In this document: piece by piece, positions 1 through 7,590 of the stretch
Layout: each line of letters starts with the position of its first letter
Numbering within the stretch: position 1 is the first letter of the stretch
Assembly: GCA_027002995.1 (NCBI GenBank)
Contig: JALWZB010000123.1
Location: forward strand, 1-39,933
From: Desulfurococcales archaeon
Lineage (GTDB): Archaea; Thermoproteota; Thermoprotei_A; Sulfolobales; NBVN01
Reading direction: 5' to 3'
DNA: 39,933 bases
Position numbers and translations under genes: made by a program
The notes under the pieces: model-generated
Told to the model about the DNA's origin: nothing
Database searches by the model: none
Seen by the model: only the letters and a program-made list of their open reading frames with translations

Positions 1-126
1 ACCGTAGAGCTGTGAGCCCCTAGGTAACTAGGGGGTGAGCTACTGCGGTGAGGGGCTCCGAGCGGAAGCGTGATGACCCGCCTACCGTATTAAAAATATT
101 CAAAAATAACTAGAAATAACGGTAGA
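1..126 (+). other. structured element with two kink-turn-like hairpins, abutting a broken gene
   Basis: No credible ORF. Direct pairing shows a 7-bp hairpin, CCCCTAG/CTAGGGG at 17-23/28-34, capped by a GTAA tetraloop and flanked on both sides by GTGA. A second helix, GCGG (45-48) with CCGC (78-81), is flanked by TGA on one strand and TGATGA on the other, the signature of a kink-turn. A 7-bp inverted repeat, CTACCGT (82-88) and ACGGTAG (119-125), ends where ATPase homology begins. I infer a structured RNA or the right end of a mobile element (for example an IS200/IS605-type end with its RNA) that replaced the 5' half of the ATPase gene. The flank is outside the window, so this is not proven. 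Confidence 0.35.
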
Positions 127-952
127 CGGAGAACGCTAGGGTTTAACCTGAAGGAAGTGCTGGGGAGGATTAGGAAGATACGTGTGAAGGGCTACGAGAT
201 TGAAGTGGAGCCTACGGCGAGGATTTCCCTCACAACACTGCTTTCCGAAATAGACTTATGGTGTAGAAGGCATGGTATGAGGTTTGTTTTTGTGTTTGAT
301 GAAGCACAGTACCTTAGATTCTCAAATGTAAGATATGATGGGATACTTGCATGGGCTATAGATAACCTTAGCAACGTAATATTCATACATACTTACAGGT
401 AGTGAGGTCGGGGTTTTAAGAGAGTTCCTCAGAGTAGACGATCCCAAAGCACCTCTTTTCGGTAGGTATATGAGGGAAATATACGTTGATAGGTTCACTA
501 GAGAGCAAAGTATGGACTTCCTTATCCAAGGATTTGAGGAGTTAGGGAAGGAGGTAGAGCTAAGGGAAGTGGAGGATGCCGTTGAAACATTCGACGGGCT
601 TGTGGGTTGGCTAACACATTATGGATACTACCGTGCCGTGAGAAAACTTCCGCATAAGAAAGCTATGGCTAAAGTGTTTGAGGAGGGCTCTAAATTAGCC
701 CTAGAGGAGCTAGTGAGGGTTATAGCTCCGTCAAGAAAACGCTACAGCGCCATACTAAAGGCCGTCGCTCACGGCGCCGAATCATGGAGCGACATTAAAG
801 CCTACACAGTAGCGAGAACAGGGCCTATCACGGATAAGAGATTCACAGAACTTCTGAAAAACCTAGTGAAATACGGCTATCTAATAAAAGAGAACAATAA
901 ATACAAAATACCGGATCCCATAATAAAACACCTTGCCACAGAGAAACTATAA
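127..952 (+). pseudogene. decayed archaeal P-loop ATPase (PF01637-like), 5'-truncated and frameshifted
   Basis: The two ORF-track entries at 157-402 and 470-952 are one gene. The first keeps the Walker B region (FVFVFDEAQYL); the second keeps the sensor-like stretch (LTGSEVGVLREFL) and a C-terminal winged helix. The reading frame breaks at a tandem CATA CATA (384-391): deleting one copy joins VIFI directly to LTGSEV without any stop, so a 4-bp duplication is the lesion. Homology begins near FNLKEVL (about 142). The region that should hold the Walker A P-loop is absent and an in-frame stop lies at 91. Family members usually have about 350 residues; about 270 codons remain. These ATPases with C-terminal winged helices are common, repeatedly duplicated and often decayed in thermophilic archaea. 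The gene is almost certainly non-functional. Confidence 0.85.
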
Positions 953-1087
953 TCCTCCCCCATTCTGCCACCAAACAAACTCCTTAAAGAAAGGATGACC
1001 AAATCTCAAGTCACACTTCAAATCAAGCAACTTTAATGCACAGGGATACGCTCCTAACGTTTAAACCAGGCTTTAGGCAAACGCCCA

Positions 1088-1109
1088 CCCCCCCCCCCCC
1101 CCCCCCCCC
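1088..1109. repeat. 22-nt poly-C homopolymer
   Basis: An uninterrupted run of 22 cytosines lies in the intergenic region, far longer than any other homopolymer in the window. It is not in a gene or at a recognisable promoter. It could be a slippage-prone tract or an assembly artefact; its exact length should not be trusted. Confidence 0.9.
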
Positions 1110-1305
1110 GCTAACGATTTTCCCCCGCAGGATAATTTCTTAGTTAAGTTGAGCTCCATCGGTACTTAAGTAAGCCTAGACTCTGCGGTTCTAGGTTTGA
1201 TCATAGCTGATGATCAGCTGAGACAGGTTTCTTCATTCTTTTAGTCGTTCCTCGTCTCTCATCATCCTTGGTTCCTGTTTATTAGCGGGTTAGATATTTG
1301 TTGTG

Positions 1306-1370
1306 TTGAGTGATGATACGACGGTCTCCTGACCTTCGAGGGGGTGATGTGTCTTCTCTTCACTGAGGTT
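1306..1370 (+). ncRNA. box C/D sRNA (2'-O-methylation guide)
   Basis: All four boxes are present in order: C GTGATGA (1310-1316), D' CTGA (1329-1332), C' GTGATGT (1344-1350) and D CTGA (1363-1366). Each guide is exactly 12 nt (1317-1328 and 1351-1362), and the D'-C' spacer is 11 nt. This fits the archaeal C/D architecture bound by L7Ae, Nop5 and fibrillarin. A TATA-like TTTATTA (1278-1284) sits about 25 nt upstream. The D' guide is complementary to GAGACCGUCGUA. From memory this matches 10 nt of the conserved 23S segment AGACCGUCGU just after the peptidyl-transferase loop; the N+5 rule would place the methyl on the first C of ACCGUC. I do not recognise the target of the D guide. Confidence 0.82.
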
Positions 1371-1381
1371 CTTTATTTAAG
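1371..1381 (+). promoter_or_regulatory. TATA box of reverse gyrase
   Basis: CTTTATTTAAG is a good archaeal TATA element. The predicted start of transcription is about 1400-1405, giving a leader of roughly 28 nt that includes the GAGGT ribosome binding site at 1421-1425. Confidence 0.55.
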
Positions 1382-1430
1382 GGAAATCCTTTATTAGAAC
1401 GTTTTAAGCCCTCATAACTTGAGGTCGGGT

Positions 1431-4400
1431 ATGACGCTTAGGGAGGAAGTTGAGAAGGCGGGTCTCCTGGTCTACGGGCGGGCTTGCCCCAATTGCGGGG
1501 GATTCGTGAGTGATAAACGTTTAGAGAGGGGTTTGCCCTGCTCCTCATGCTTACCTGACCCCCCTGCGGAGCCATCTGTTCATGAGATTTACAGGAGGCT
1601 TAGGGAGCTCGGCACGCTTAAAGCGTATAGGGCGTTGCATGAGGTTACCCGTACATATGAAGAGATCTGTGATTTCTTCAGGAAGTGCGTTGGTAATGAC
1701 CCGTGGAGCATTCAGAGGCTGTGGATTAAGCGAATAGCTAAGAAGGCTTCATTCGCGATGATAGCGCCCACCGGCGTCGGTAAGACGACGTTCGGGGCTG
1801 TCGTAGCACTCTACCTAGCTATGAAGGGACACAAGTCGTACTTCATAGTCCCCACAACCGCCCTAGCCATGCAGCTTGAGAGGAAACTTGAGGAGATGTC
1901 TGCGAGGGCAGGAATAGTCGTTAGGTTTGTTGCGATCCACTCGAAGCTCAAGAAGCGTGAGAGAGAAGCACGGGAGGAAGCCCTAGAGGATCCGCAGGGC
2001 TTCGACATACTCGTGACTACCTCAAACTACCTGCTCCGTAACCCGGATAAGATACTCAAGCACGACTTCAAATTCATCTTCGTTGACGACGTCGACGCCA
2101 TACTGAAGGGATCTAAGGCCATAAACTACGTGCTTCAATTACTGGGATTCACTGAAAAGGACTTAGAACGCGCGTTGCAAGCCATTAAGCTTAAGAGGGA
2201 ACTCGTGTTCAGAGGGGAGAACGCTAAGCTCCTAGAGAAGCTCAATCAGATAGAGGAAGCCCTTGAGCGTAGAAGACGGAAGGTGGATAAGGTACTAATA
2301 ATAGCGTCAGCCACAGGCAATCCACGCGGCACCAGGGTTAAGTTGTTCAAGGAACTTCTAGGCTTTGAGATTGGCGCTAGGCCAGAGTTCATACGTAATA
2401 TCGTGGACACCTACAAGCACCCAGAAGGCGATATTAAGGAAACGATCCTACAGTTAGTTAAGAAGCTTGGTAAGGGCGGCTTAATCTACGTCCCTATAGA
2501 CAAGGGTGTGGACTACGCTATAGAGGTGGCGGAGTACCTGAAGGAACGAGGAGTTAAGGCTGCAGCCGTGCACAGCAGGAACGTCGCAGCCATAGACGAG
2601 TTTGCTAACGGAGAACTTGACGTGTTAGTAGGTGTGGCCACGTACTACGGGATACTCGTCAGAGGTATTGACCTGCCCGAAGTGATCCGCTACGCAATAT
2701 TCGCGGGACCCCCGAGGCACAAGATAAACCTCAGACTAGAAGGCGTGAAGCCCCAAGACGTTCTTAGACTACTTCCTCTTGTTAGGGATGCTGTAGAGAA
2801 TAGTGAGCAACGACGCATGATAGACGCCCACATCGTCAGGCTGAGGAGGTACTTAAGGAGGGCGGGAATGGCCTTAATTCAAGTACTCAATGAAGTGCTC
2901 GAAGGTAAGCGCGAACCAGCAACTGCTGCTGAGAAGGAATTCGTGGAGGCCTACCAGCTGCTCAAGGATCTCCTAACTAAGCCCGAAATCCTTGAAGCAA
3001 TCCGTCGAAACCCCAACGTAGCTGTCTACGAGGAGGACGGCAACCTGTACGTGCTAATACCAGATGCGCCAACCTATATCCAAGCGAGTGGTAGGACCTC
3101 AAGGCTCTACCTGGGAGGCATAAGCAAAGGTCTCTCGGTAGTGATAGTGGATGATGAGAGAATACTTAACGGGCTTGAGAGGAGATTGCGCTGGATGATT
3201 GATGACTTCAAGTTCATACCATTAGGTGAGGTACGTCTAGATGAAGTGCTGTCAGAAATAGACAGGACTAGGGAGTTAATACGTAGGATAAGGGAGGGAC
3301 GAATACCACGTGAAGTGATAGGTAAGGAAGGACCCTTAAGGCTAAAGACGGCCCTCCTAGTGGTTGAGTCCCCAAATAAGGCGAGAACCATAGCTAAATT
3401 CTTTGGCAGACCAAGCGTCAGGGAGTATGGCCGTCTGAAGGTCTATGAAGCAAACCTAGGAAACTATACCCTACTCATAACGGCTAGCGGCGGACATATC
3501 TACGACTTAGTCACGGAGCTGAAGGAGGAGCTACCCACGATCCACGGCATAGTTTGCCGCAGATTAGGCGGTGAGCACGGACCTAGGTTCGTGCCTGTCT
3601 ACACTACGCTCAAGAGATGCAATAATTGCGGTCATCAATTCACGGTCGAGCTGGACGAGCGGAACCCGCGGTGCCCCTACTGCGGATCAACTAATGTAGT
3701 AGACTCCGTCAGGGCTGTCGAGGCGTTAAGGGACGTAGCACTGGAAGTGGATGAAATCCTGGTCGGGACAGACCCGGACACCGAGGGAGAGAAGATAGCG
3801 TTCGACATAACTAACGTGATCCTCCCAGTGAACAGGAACGTGTACAGGGTGGAGTTCCACGAAGTAACGAGGAGGGCAATAATTAACGCCGTGAATAACC
3901 CCAGAAAGATAAACTACGATTTAGTTAAGGCACAACTCGTCAGAAGGATAGAGGATAGGTGGATAGGCTTCTCACTCTCACGTAAATTACAGACGGAGTT
4001 CTGGCATGAGTTCTGTAAAAGGAAGTTAAAGGCACTACTTAAGGCTAAGAGGGACCAGAAGGAGGGTGCACGCATAGACAAAAGAATACTGAATTACCTC
4101 GAGCGGTATGCTAAGCTCTGTAAGGCCAATCCTAAGGAATACAGGAACCTCAGTGCCGGAAGGGTTCAGACGCCAGTACTCGGCTGGATAATAGACGCGT
4201 ATGACCGCCACATGAAGTCAAAGACACTCTTCCTGATCCTGCGGCTTGAAGAGTTAAGGTTGGAGATACCGATACCAGAGGATAAGCGGCGGAAGATACA
4301 CCCAAGTAAGGTCAAGACCGTTATAGCGGAAGTGAAGTACGAGGAGGTCACGGAAACCCAAGTTAACCCGCTACCCCCATACACCACTGACTCAGCACTC

Positions 4401-5348
4401 TACGACATCTCCTCAAAGTACGGCATCCCGGCACCTAAGGCCATGCAGATACTGCAAGACCTGTTCGAGCTTGGCTTCATAACGTATCATAGAACGGACA
4501 GCACTAGGGTCTCGGACGTCGGTATTGGTGTTGCTAGGGAGTACATGAAGGAGAAATTCGGCGATAAGTTCGAGGACTACTTCCAGCCCAGAACCTGGGG
4601 TGAGGGAGGGGCACATGAGTGTATAAGGCCTACCAGGCCTATTGACGCAGAGACGCTAAGGAACCTAATTAATGAGGGGATCATAGAGCCTGTAAGGAGG
4701 TTAACCCGCGCGCACTTTGCTGTGTACGACCTAATATTCAGGAGGTTCATGGCTTCCCAATCAAAGCCCGCGATCGTAAAGAAGGTGAAAGGCGTAGCTA
4801 AGGTGACGGTACTACTTAGTGACGGCACTACAGTGAAGCTTGACCCCCTGAACTTCGAGGTGTATTCCGACGTAATATTCGATGGGTTCACGGCATTCTA
4901 CAGGTACTTCAACGTACGGCGAGTACCTGGGGAAGGGAAGTACGTGATTAGCAGCGGGTTTACGCTTAAGGAATGGTACCGTGAACCCCTACACACTCAA
5001 GCCTCACTTATACGGGAGATGAAGGAGAAGGAGATAGGTAGGCCCAGCACGTACGCTAAGATCGTGGATACGCTCTTTAAGAGGCACTACGTAGCCTACA
5101 TCGCGGTGAAGGAGAAGGGAGGGAGGCGTGAGTTAGGCATAGTGCCACTACCGCTAGGCAGGGAGGTTTACTCCTACTTGCAGTCAGAGTACGAAAAATT
5201 AGTTAGTGAAGAAAGGACAAGGTTCCTTGAGAGGAGAATGAAGGAGGTTGAGGAAGGGAAGGCGAGATATGAGGAGTTACTTGATGAGTTATATGATGAG
5301 TTAAGGCAGTTTAGGATTGTGGAGGGCGAATGCTTTGAGCACGGGTAA
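1431..5348 (+). CDS. rgy: reverse gyrase
   Basis: ATP-dependent type IA topoisomerase that introduces positive supercoils; a hallmark of hyperthermophiles. Order of domains: N-terminal zinc finger (CPNCGG...CSSC, residues about 17-38); SF2 helicase-like domain with Walker A APTGVGKTT (about 112-120) and VDDVDA in place of the DEAD box; topoisomerase half starting with Toprim LLVVESPNKARTIAKFFG; a second zinc finger CNNCG...CPYCG; the Toprim acidic motif DPDTEGE; and the catalytic tyrosine in FITYHRTDSTR (about Tyr1019). No intein. The ORF track starts at a TTG (1419), but ATG 1431 follows GAGGT by 5 nt and is preferred, giving 1305 aa. Crenarchaea often carry two paralogues (TopR1/TopR2); I cannot tell which this is. 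The 3' end overlaps the next gene. Confidence 0.97.
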   Translation: MTLREEVEKAGLLVYGRACPNCGGFVSDKRLERGLPCSSCLPDPPAEPSVHEIYRRLRELGTLKAYRALHEVTRTYEEICDFFRKCVGNDPWSIQRLWIKRIAKKASFAMIAPTGVGKTTFGAVVALYLAMKGHKSYFIVPTTALAMQLERKLEEMSARAGIVVRFVAIHSKLKKREREAREEALEDPQGFDILVTTSNYLLRNPDKILKHDFKFIFVDDVDAILKGSKAINYVLQLLGFTEKDLERALQAIKLKRELVFRGENAKLLEKLNQIEEALERRRRKVDKVLIIASATGNPRGTRVKLFKELLGFEIGARPEFIRNIVDTYKHPEGDIKETILQLVKKLGKGGLIYVPIDKGVDYAIEVAEYLKERGVKAAAVHSRNVAAIDEFANGELDVLVGVATYYGILVRGIDLPEVIRYAIFAGPPRHKINLRLEGVKPQDVLRLLPLVRDAVENSEQRRMIDAHIVRLRRYLRRAGMALIQVLNEVLEGKREPATAAEKEFVEAYQLLKDLLTKPEILEAIRRNPNVAVYEEDGNLYVLIPDAPTYIQASGRTSRLYLGGISKGLSVVIVDDERILNGLERRLRWMIDDFKFIPLGEVRLDEVLSEIDRTRELIRRIREGRIPREVIGKEGPLRLKTALLVVESPNKARTIAKFFGRPSVREYGRLKVYEANLGNYTLLITASGGHIYDLVTELKEELPTIHGIVCRRLGGEHGPRFVPVYTTLKRCNNCGHQFTVELDERNPRCPYCGSTNVVDSVRAVEALRDVALEVDEILVGTDPDTEGEKIAFDITNVILPVNRNVYRVEFHEVTRRAIINAVNNPRKINYDLVKAQLVRRIEDRWIGFSLSRKLQTEFWHEFCKRKLKALLKAKRDQKEGARIDKRILNYLERYAKLCKANPKEYRNLSAGRVQTPVLGWIIDAYDRHMKSKTLFLILRLEELRLEIPIPEDKRRKIHPSKVKTVIAEVKYEEVTETQVNPLPPYTTDSALYDISSKYGIPAPKAMQILQDLFELGFITYHRTDSTRVSDVGIGVAREYMKEKFGDKFEDYFQPRTWGEGGAHECIRPTRPIDAETLRNLINEGIIEPVRRLTRAHFAVYDLIFRRFMASQSKPAIVKKVKGVAKVTVLLSDGTTVKLDPLNFEVYSDVIFDGFTAFYRYFNVRRVPGEGKYVISSGFTLKEWYREPLHTQASLIREMKEKEIGRPSTYAKIVDTLFKRHYVAYIAVKEKGGRRELGIVPLPLGREVYSYLQSEYEKLVSEERTRFLERRMKEVEEGKARYEELLDELYDELRQFRIVEGECFEHG

Positions 5349-6168
5349 GGAATATCGCAGGGTGGTGCTTGCAGTAGCCCGCATGAACTTGGATGTAGGG
5401 ACTAGGGAGTTCGTCCGTAAGACTGATGAAATCGCGCAACACCTAAGCAATAGGGTTTCAGCGCTTCTACTGTCGCCACCTGTACTTCCCCTATACGAGG
5501 CACTCATAGGTAAGCGCAGATATGGTAACTACAGAAGTAATCTCAAGACGTTAGTGAGCAGACTTTCTTCAATATCTCGGCGTAGAGGCATAACCTTAGT
5601 GTTGACGCCAGTTCTCCGAAGGGCAGGCAATAAGCTGTACTTAAGCAACGTCCTGATACCCTCGGTGGGGCCGCCCATATTTCGGGGGAAAAGCGTCATA
5701 CCTGTATCAAGTAAGGTTTCCGGAAGCCCGAACATAGAGATGATTACTATAGAGAACGTAAACATATGTTTCGCTATACTTAACGACTTAGAGGTACCTG
5801 AGGTTATGAGGGCTTACGCATTCCTTGGCGGTGACGCGATCGTTGCGGTATCTCCCCCCATAATCACGCGTAGGCGGCCGGAAATGACATTAATGCTCGC
5901 TGCTGCGAGGGCCAACGAGAATGACATACCGATCATAGGGATCGGTGGTTATGCAGAGAATGGTAGCATCCAGCAACCCACGTTCATTATAGAGAGGGGC
6001 GGTCGCGTGGCCGAGGTTGCCAGGGATGCCGAACCAGACATATTCGAAGTTGAGGTACCCTCCATAGGCAGAAGACCTCAGCCAGACATAGCGAAGAAGT
6101 ACCTGAAGTTTGTTAGGGATTACATCGTGAAGAACTATGAGGTCCTAAGGAAGTACCTAATTTTCTAG
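5335..6168 (+). CDS. nitrilase-superfamily-like protein lacking catalytic residues
   Basis: The fold resembles the carbon-nitrogen hydrolase superfamily: an N-terminal strand (VVLAVARMNLDVG) with the usual helix, then a late motif NDLEVPEVMRAYAFLGGDAIVAV that aligns with the nitrilase CYDxxFPE...GAD region. The expected catalytic cysteine position is leucine in that alignment (ILNDLEVPE). The usual early PE glutamate appears replaced (LSPPVLPLYE), while a lysine may persist in FRGKSVIP. I therefore infer a pseudoenzyme or binding protein. Start: TTG 5335 lies 8 nt after GGAGGG (5321-5326) and overlaps the reverse gyrase stop by 14 nt; the track start at 5317 lacks such a site. Translational coupling to reverse gyrase suggests co-expression. 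The function is unknown and family assignment is moderate. Confidence 0.5.
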   Translation: MSTGKEYRRVVLAVARMNLDVGTREFVRKTDEIAQHLSNRVSALLLSPPVLPLYEALIGKRRYGNYRSNLKTLVSRLSSISRRRGITLVLTPVLRRAGNKLYLSNVLIPSVGPPIFRGKSVIPVSSKVSGSPNIEMITIENVNICFAILNDLEVPEVMRAYAFLGGDAIVAVSPPIITRRRPEMTLMLAAARANENDIPIIGIGGYAENGSIQQPTFIIERGGRVAEVARDAEPDIFEVEVPSIGRRPQPDIAKKYLKFVRDYIVKNYEVLRKYLIF

Positions 6169-6232
6169 CCCAAAGTAGGTCACACTATCACGCTTATAGC
6201 CCTCCTAACATAAGACTCTGGGGGATAATGAG

Positions 6233-6592
6233 TTGGGCATCTCTGACGTAGGCAGAGCCATCAAGGTTCGAGTAAAAAGCATAAATGACTTAGTCCGCAT
6301 GGCAGCATCGAGCATCGCTATGGGGCAACCTACGTACATACTGCGTTGTGAAAGGGAGGGGAAAACGCTTTACGGCATAATGGCGGTCTTTAGGGATTTC
6401 TACAAGTATTATGGGATACCCCTCTTTTACTATATCATAGATGACAGTAACTCCGTGCCTAAGGAAGCAAACTACGCATTACTACGTAGTAGTGACTCCG
6501 AAGAGAAAATAGAGTTCTCAAAGGCCGCGAAGACAGGCTACGTAATAGTTCCCATAATTAACGTCGCTGAAATGCCTGACTTCCTAGAATAA
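6233..6592 (+). CDS. small conserved-looking protein of unknown function
   Basis: 119 aa and soluble, with an alpha/beta pattern (YILRCEREGKTLYGIMAVFRDFYKYYGIPLFYYI, broken here only as description) and no motif I recognise. TTG 6233 is preceded by GGGG at 6221-6224 (8 nt). The nearby ATG at 6228 is in another frame and stops after seven codons. Codon use matches the neighbours. It lies 64 nt after the nitrilase-like gene and before the tRNA. No function proposed. Confidence 0.65.
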   Translation: MGISDVGRAIKVRVKSINDLVRMAASSIAMGQPTYILRCEREGKTLYGIMAVFRDFYKYYGIPLFYYIIDDSNSVPKEANYALLRSSDSEEKIEFSKAAKTGYVIVPIINVAEMPDFLE

Positions 6593-6630
6593 CCTCCAAG
6601 GAACAAGCTATGCAACCACTGCTCAAATAA

Positions 6631-6640
6631 TCTTTAAAAA
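6631..6640 (+). promoter_or_regulatory. TATA box of tRNA-Lys
   Basis: TCTTTAAAAA is a strong archaeal TATA element. Its centre is about 30 nt upstream of the mature tRNA 5' end, so the transcript should start just a few nucleotides before GGGCCCG. Confidence 0.7.
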
Positions 6641-6665
6641 TCCCAACTCCCCAAAATTACGGGAA

Positions 6666-6762
<97 letters not shown>

Positions 6763-6837
6763 CACCCTCCAATTATCACAACATCAATTCTCCTGGAAGC
6801 CCGCATTAAACACTTAATTCCTAGGGAGACCTAACGA

Positions 6838-6897
6838 TTAACGGATGACGTGAGATCGCCGGCTGACGCAATGATGACGGCTCGTGTTACTGACACC
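6838..6897 (+). ncRNA. probable second box C/D sRNA
   Basis: Boxes read GGATGA (C-like, 6843-6848), CTGA (D', 6863-6866), ATGATGA (C', 6871-6877, perfect) and CTGA (D, 6890-6893). Guides are 14 and 12 nt and the D'-C' spacer is 4 nt, all within archaeal limits. The first box C deviates at its first U, so confidence is lower than for the sRNA at 1306. The D guide (6878-6889) is complementary to UAACACGAGCCG, whose first seven bases equal the conserved 16S UAACACG segment near E. coli position 110; that is weak evidence. The rest of 6763-7038 shows no other gene. Confidence 0.55.
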
Positions 6898-7038
6898 CAA
6901 TCACTGGTTTAATGAACTCAAGCCATCCGTATTTAAGGACATTGAACCTCAATATTACCCCGGTAAGGAGGGCTTAACTTCGTATTATTAGGTTACTGAT
7001 ATATGTTTCGTTACGAACCCAGAGTTTAGGGAGGAGAG

Positions 7039-7590
7039 ATGACAGAGGACTGTGTGAAGCTTGCGGAAATCTATCACATGTTGTCGCCCGTGCGTGTAGC
7101 CGTACTTAGGGATCTAGGGAGGCTGCGTGTAGAGGGTGGGTGGGAGACCTACCAACGCGGTGATGAAGCTGGGATACCTTACTGGATGGCTACCTTTTTT
7201 GAGAAACGAGGCGATGTTGAGGTCAGGGAACCTAAGCTGACGGACACTGACATAGGTAAGTACCTGATGATAGAGCGTAGGATGAAAGGGAGTTCCTTCC
7301 ATCCGCTAAAGGAGCGATTCTACTTAGAAGCTAGGGAACTGATAAGGAGACTCAAGGAGGAAGGAAGAGAGAAACCAGAGAACATCATGAAGGCAGTGAA
7401 GGTTGAGGGGAACCTGAGCGACATAGTCAGGATAAGGTTAAGGAAAATACTGAATGCCGCGTTCCTAAGCACTAAGATAGATGAGATAATAGAGAAGCTA
7501 CTACCAGAGGAAAGGGGGCTTCTCCTAGAACTCAGTGCAGTAATTCAAAAATGGTTTGATGAGGTGACGAAAGTTGACCAGCAGTATTAA
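7039..7590 (+). CDS. gins23: GINS complex subunit, Gins23 type
   Basis: Subunit of archaeal GINS, which with Cdc45/RecJ-like protein activates MCM to form the replicative CMG helicase. The protein (183 aa) shows the GINS pattern: an N-terminal B-domain-like beta segment (VRVAVLRDLGRL...GIPYWMATFFEKRGDVEV) followed by the helical A domain. PYWMA is the typical Gins23 (Psf2/Psf3-like) stretch. ATG 7039 follows GGGAGGAGAG by a few bases. Its 3' end overlaps mcm by 17 nt, matching the known gins23-mcm operon of Sulfolobales and relatives; this context is the strongest support for the assignment. Confidence 0.85.
   Translation: MTEDCVKLAEIYHMLSPVRVAVLRDLGRLRVEGGWETYQRGDEAGIPYWMATFFEKRGDVEVREPKLTDTDIGKYLMIERRMKGSSFHPLKERFYLEARELIRRLKEEGREKPENIMKAVKVEGNLSDIVRIRLRKILNAAFLSTKIDEIIEKLLPEERGLLLELSAVIQKWFDEVTKVDQQY

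Larger units (their letters stand above)
953..1430. other. long intergenic region with poly-C tract, sRNA and rgy promoter
   Basis: This gap before reverse gyrase has no coding ORF. It contains a 22-nt C homopolymer (1088-1109), a short perfect hairpin AGCTGA-TGA-TCAGCT (1206-1220), a box C/D sRNA (about 1306-1370) and a TATA box with leader for reverse gyrase. The rest shows nothing I recognise. Confidence 0.7.

Noticed and set aside
1-126. Window start read as tRNA, SRP or RNase P RNA
   Set aside because: No T arm, no GGAAGC/GNAR SRP motif and no ACAGAA-type RNase P core; only hairpins and GA-rich bulges are visible.
157-402. ORF of 81 aa as an independent small protein
   Set aside because: It continues in the next frame after removal of a 4-bp repeat; it is the front piece of the ATPase pseudogene.
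1201-1225. TGATGATCAGCTGA read as a C/D sRNA
   Set aside because: Only 4 nt separate the C and D-like boxes, which leaves no guide. It is simply a short palindromic hairpin.
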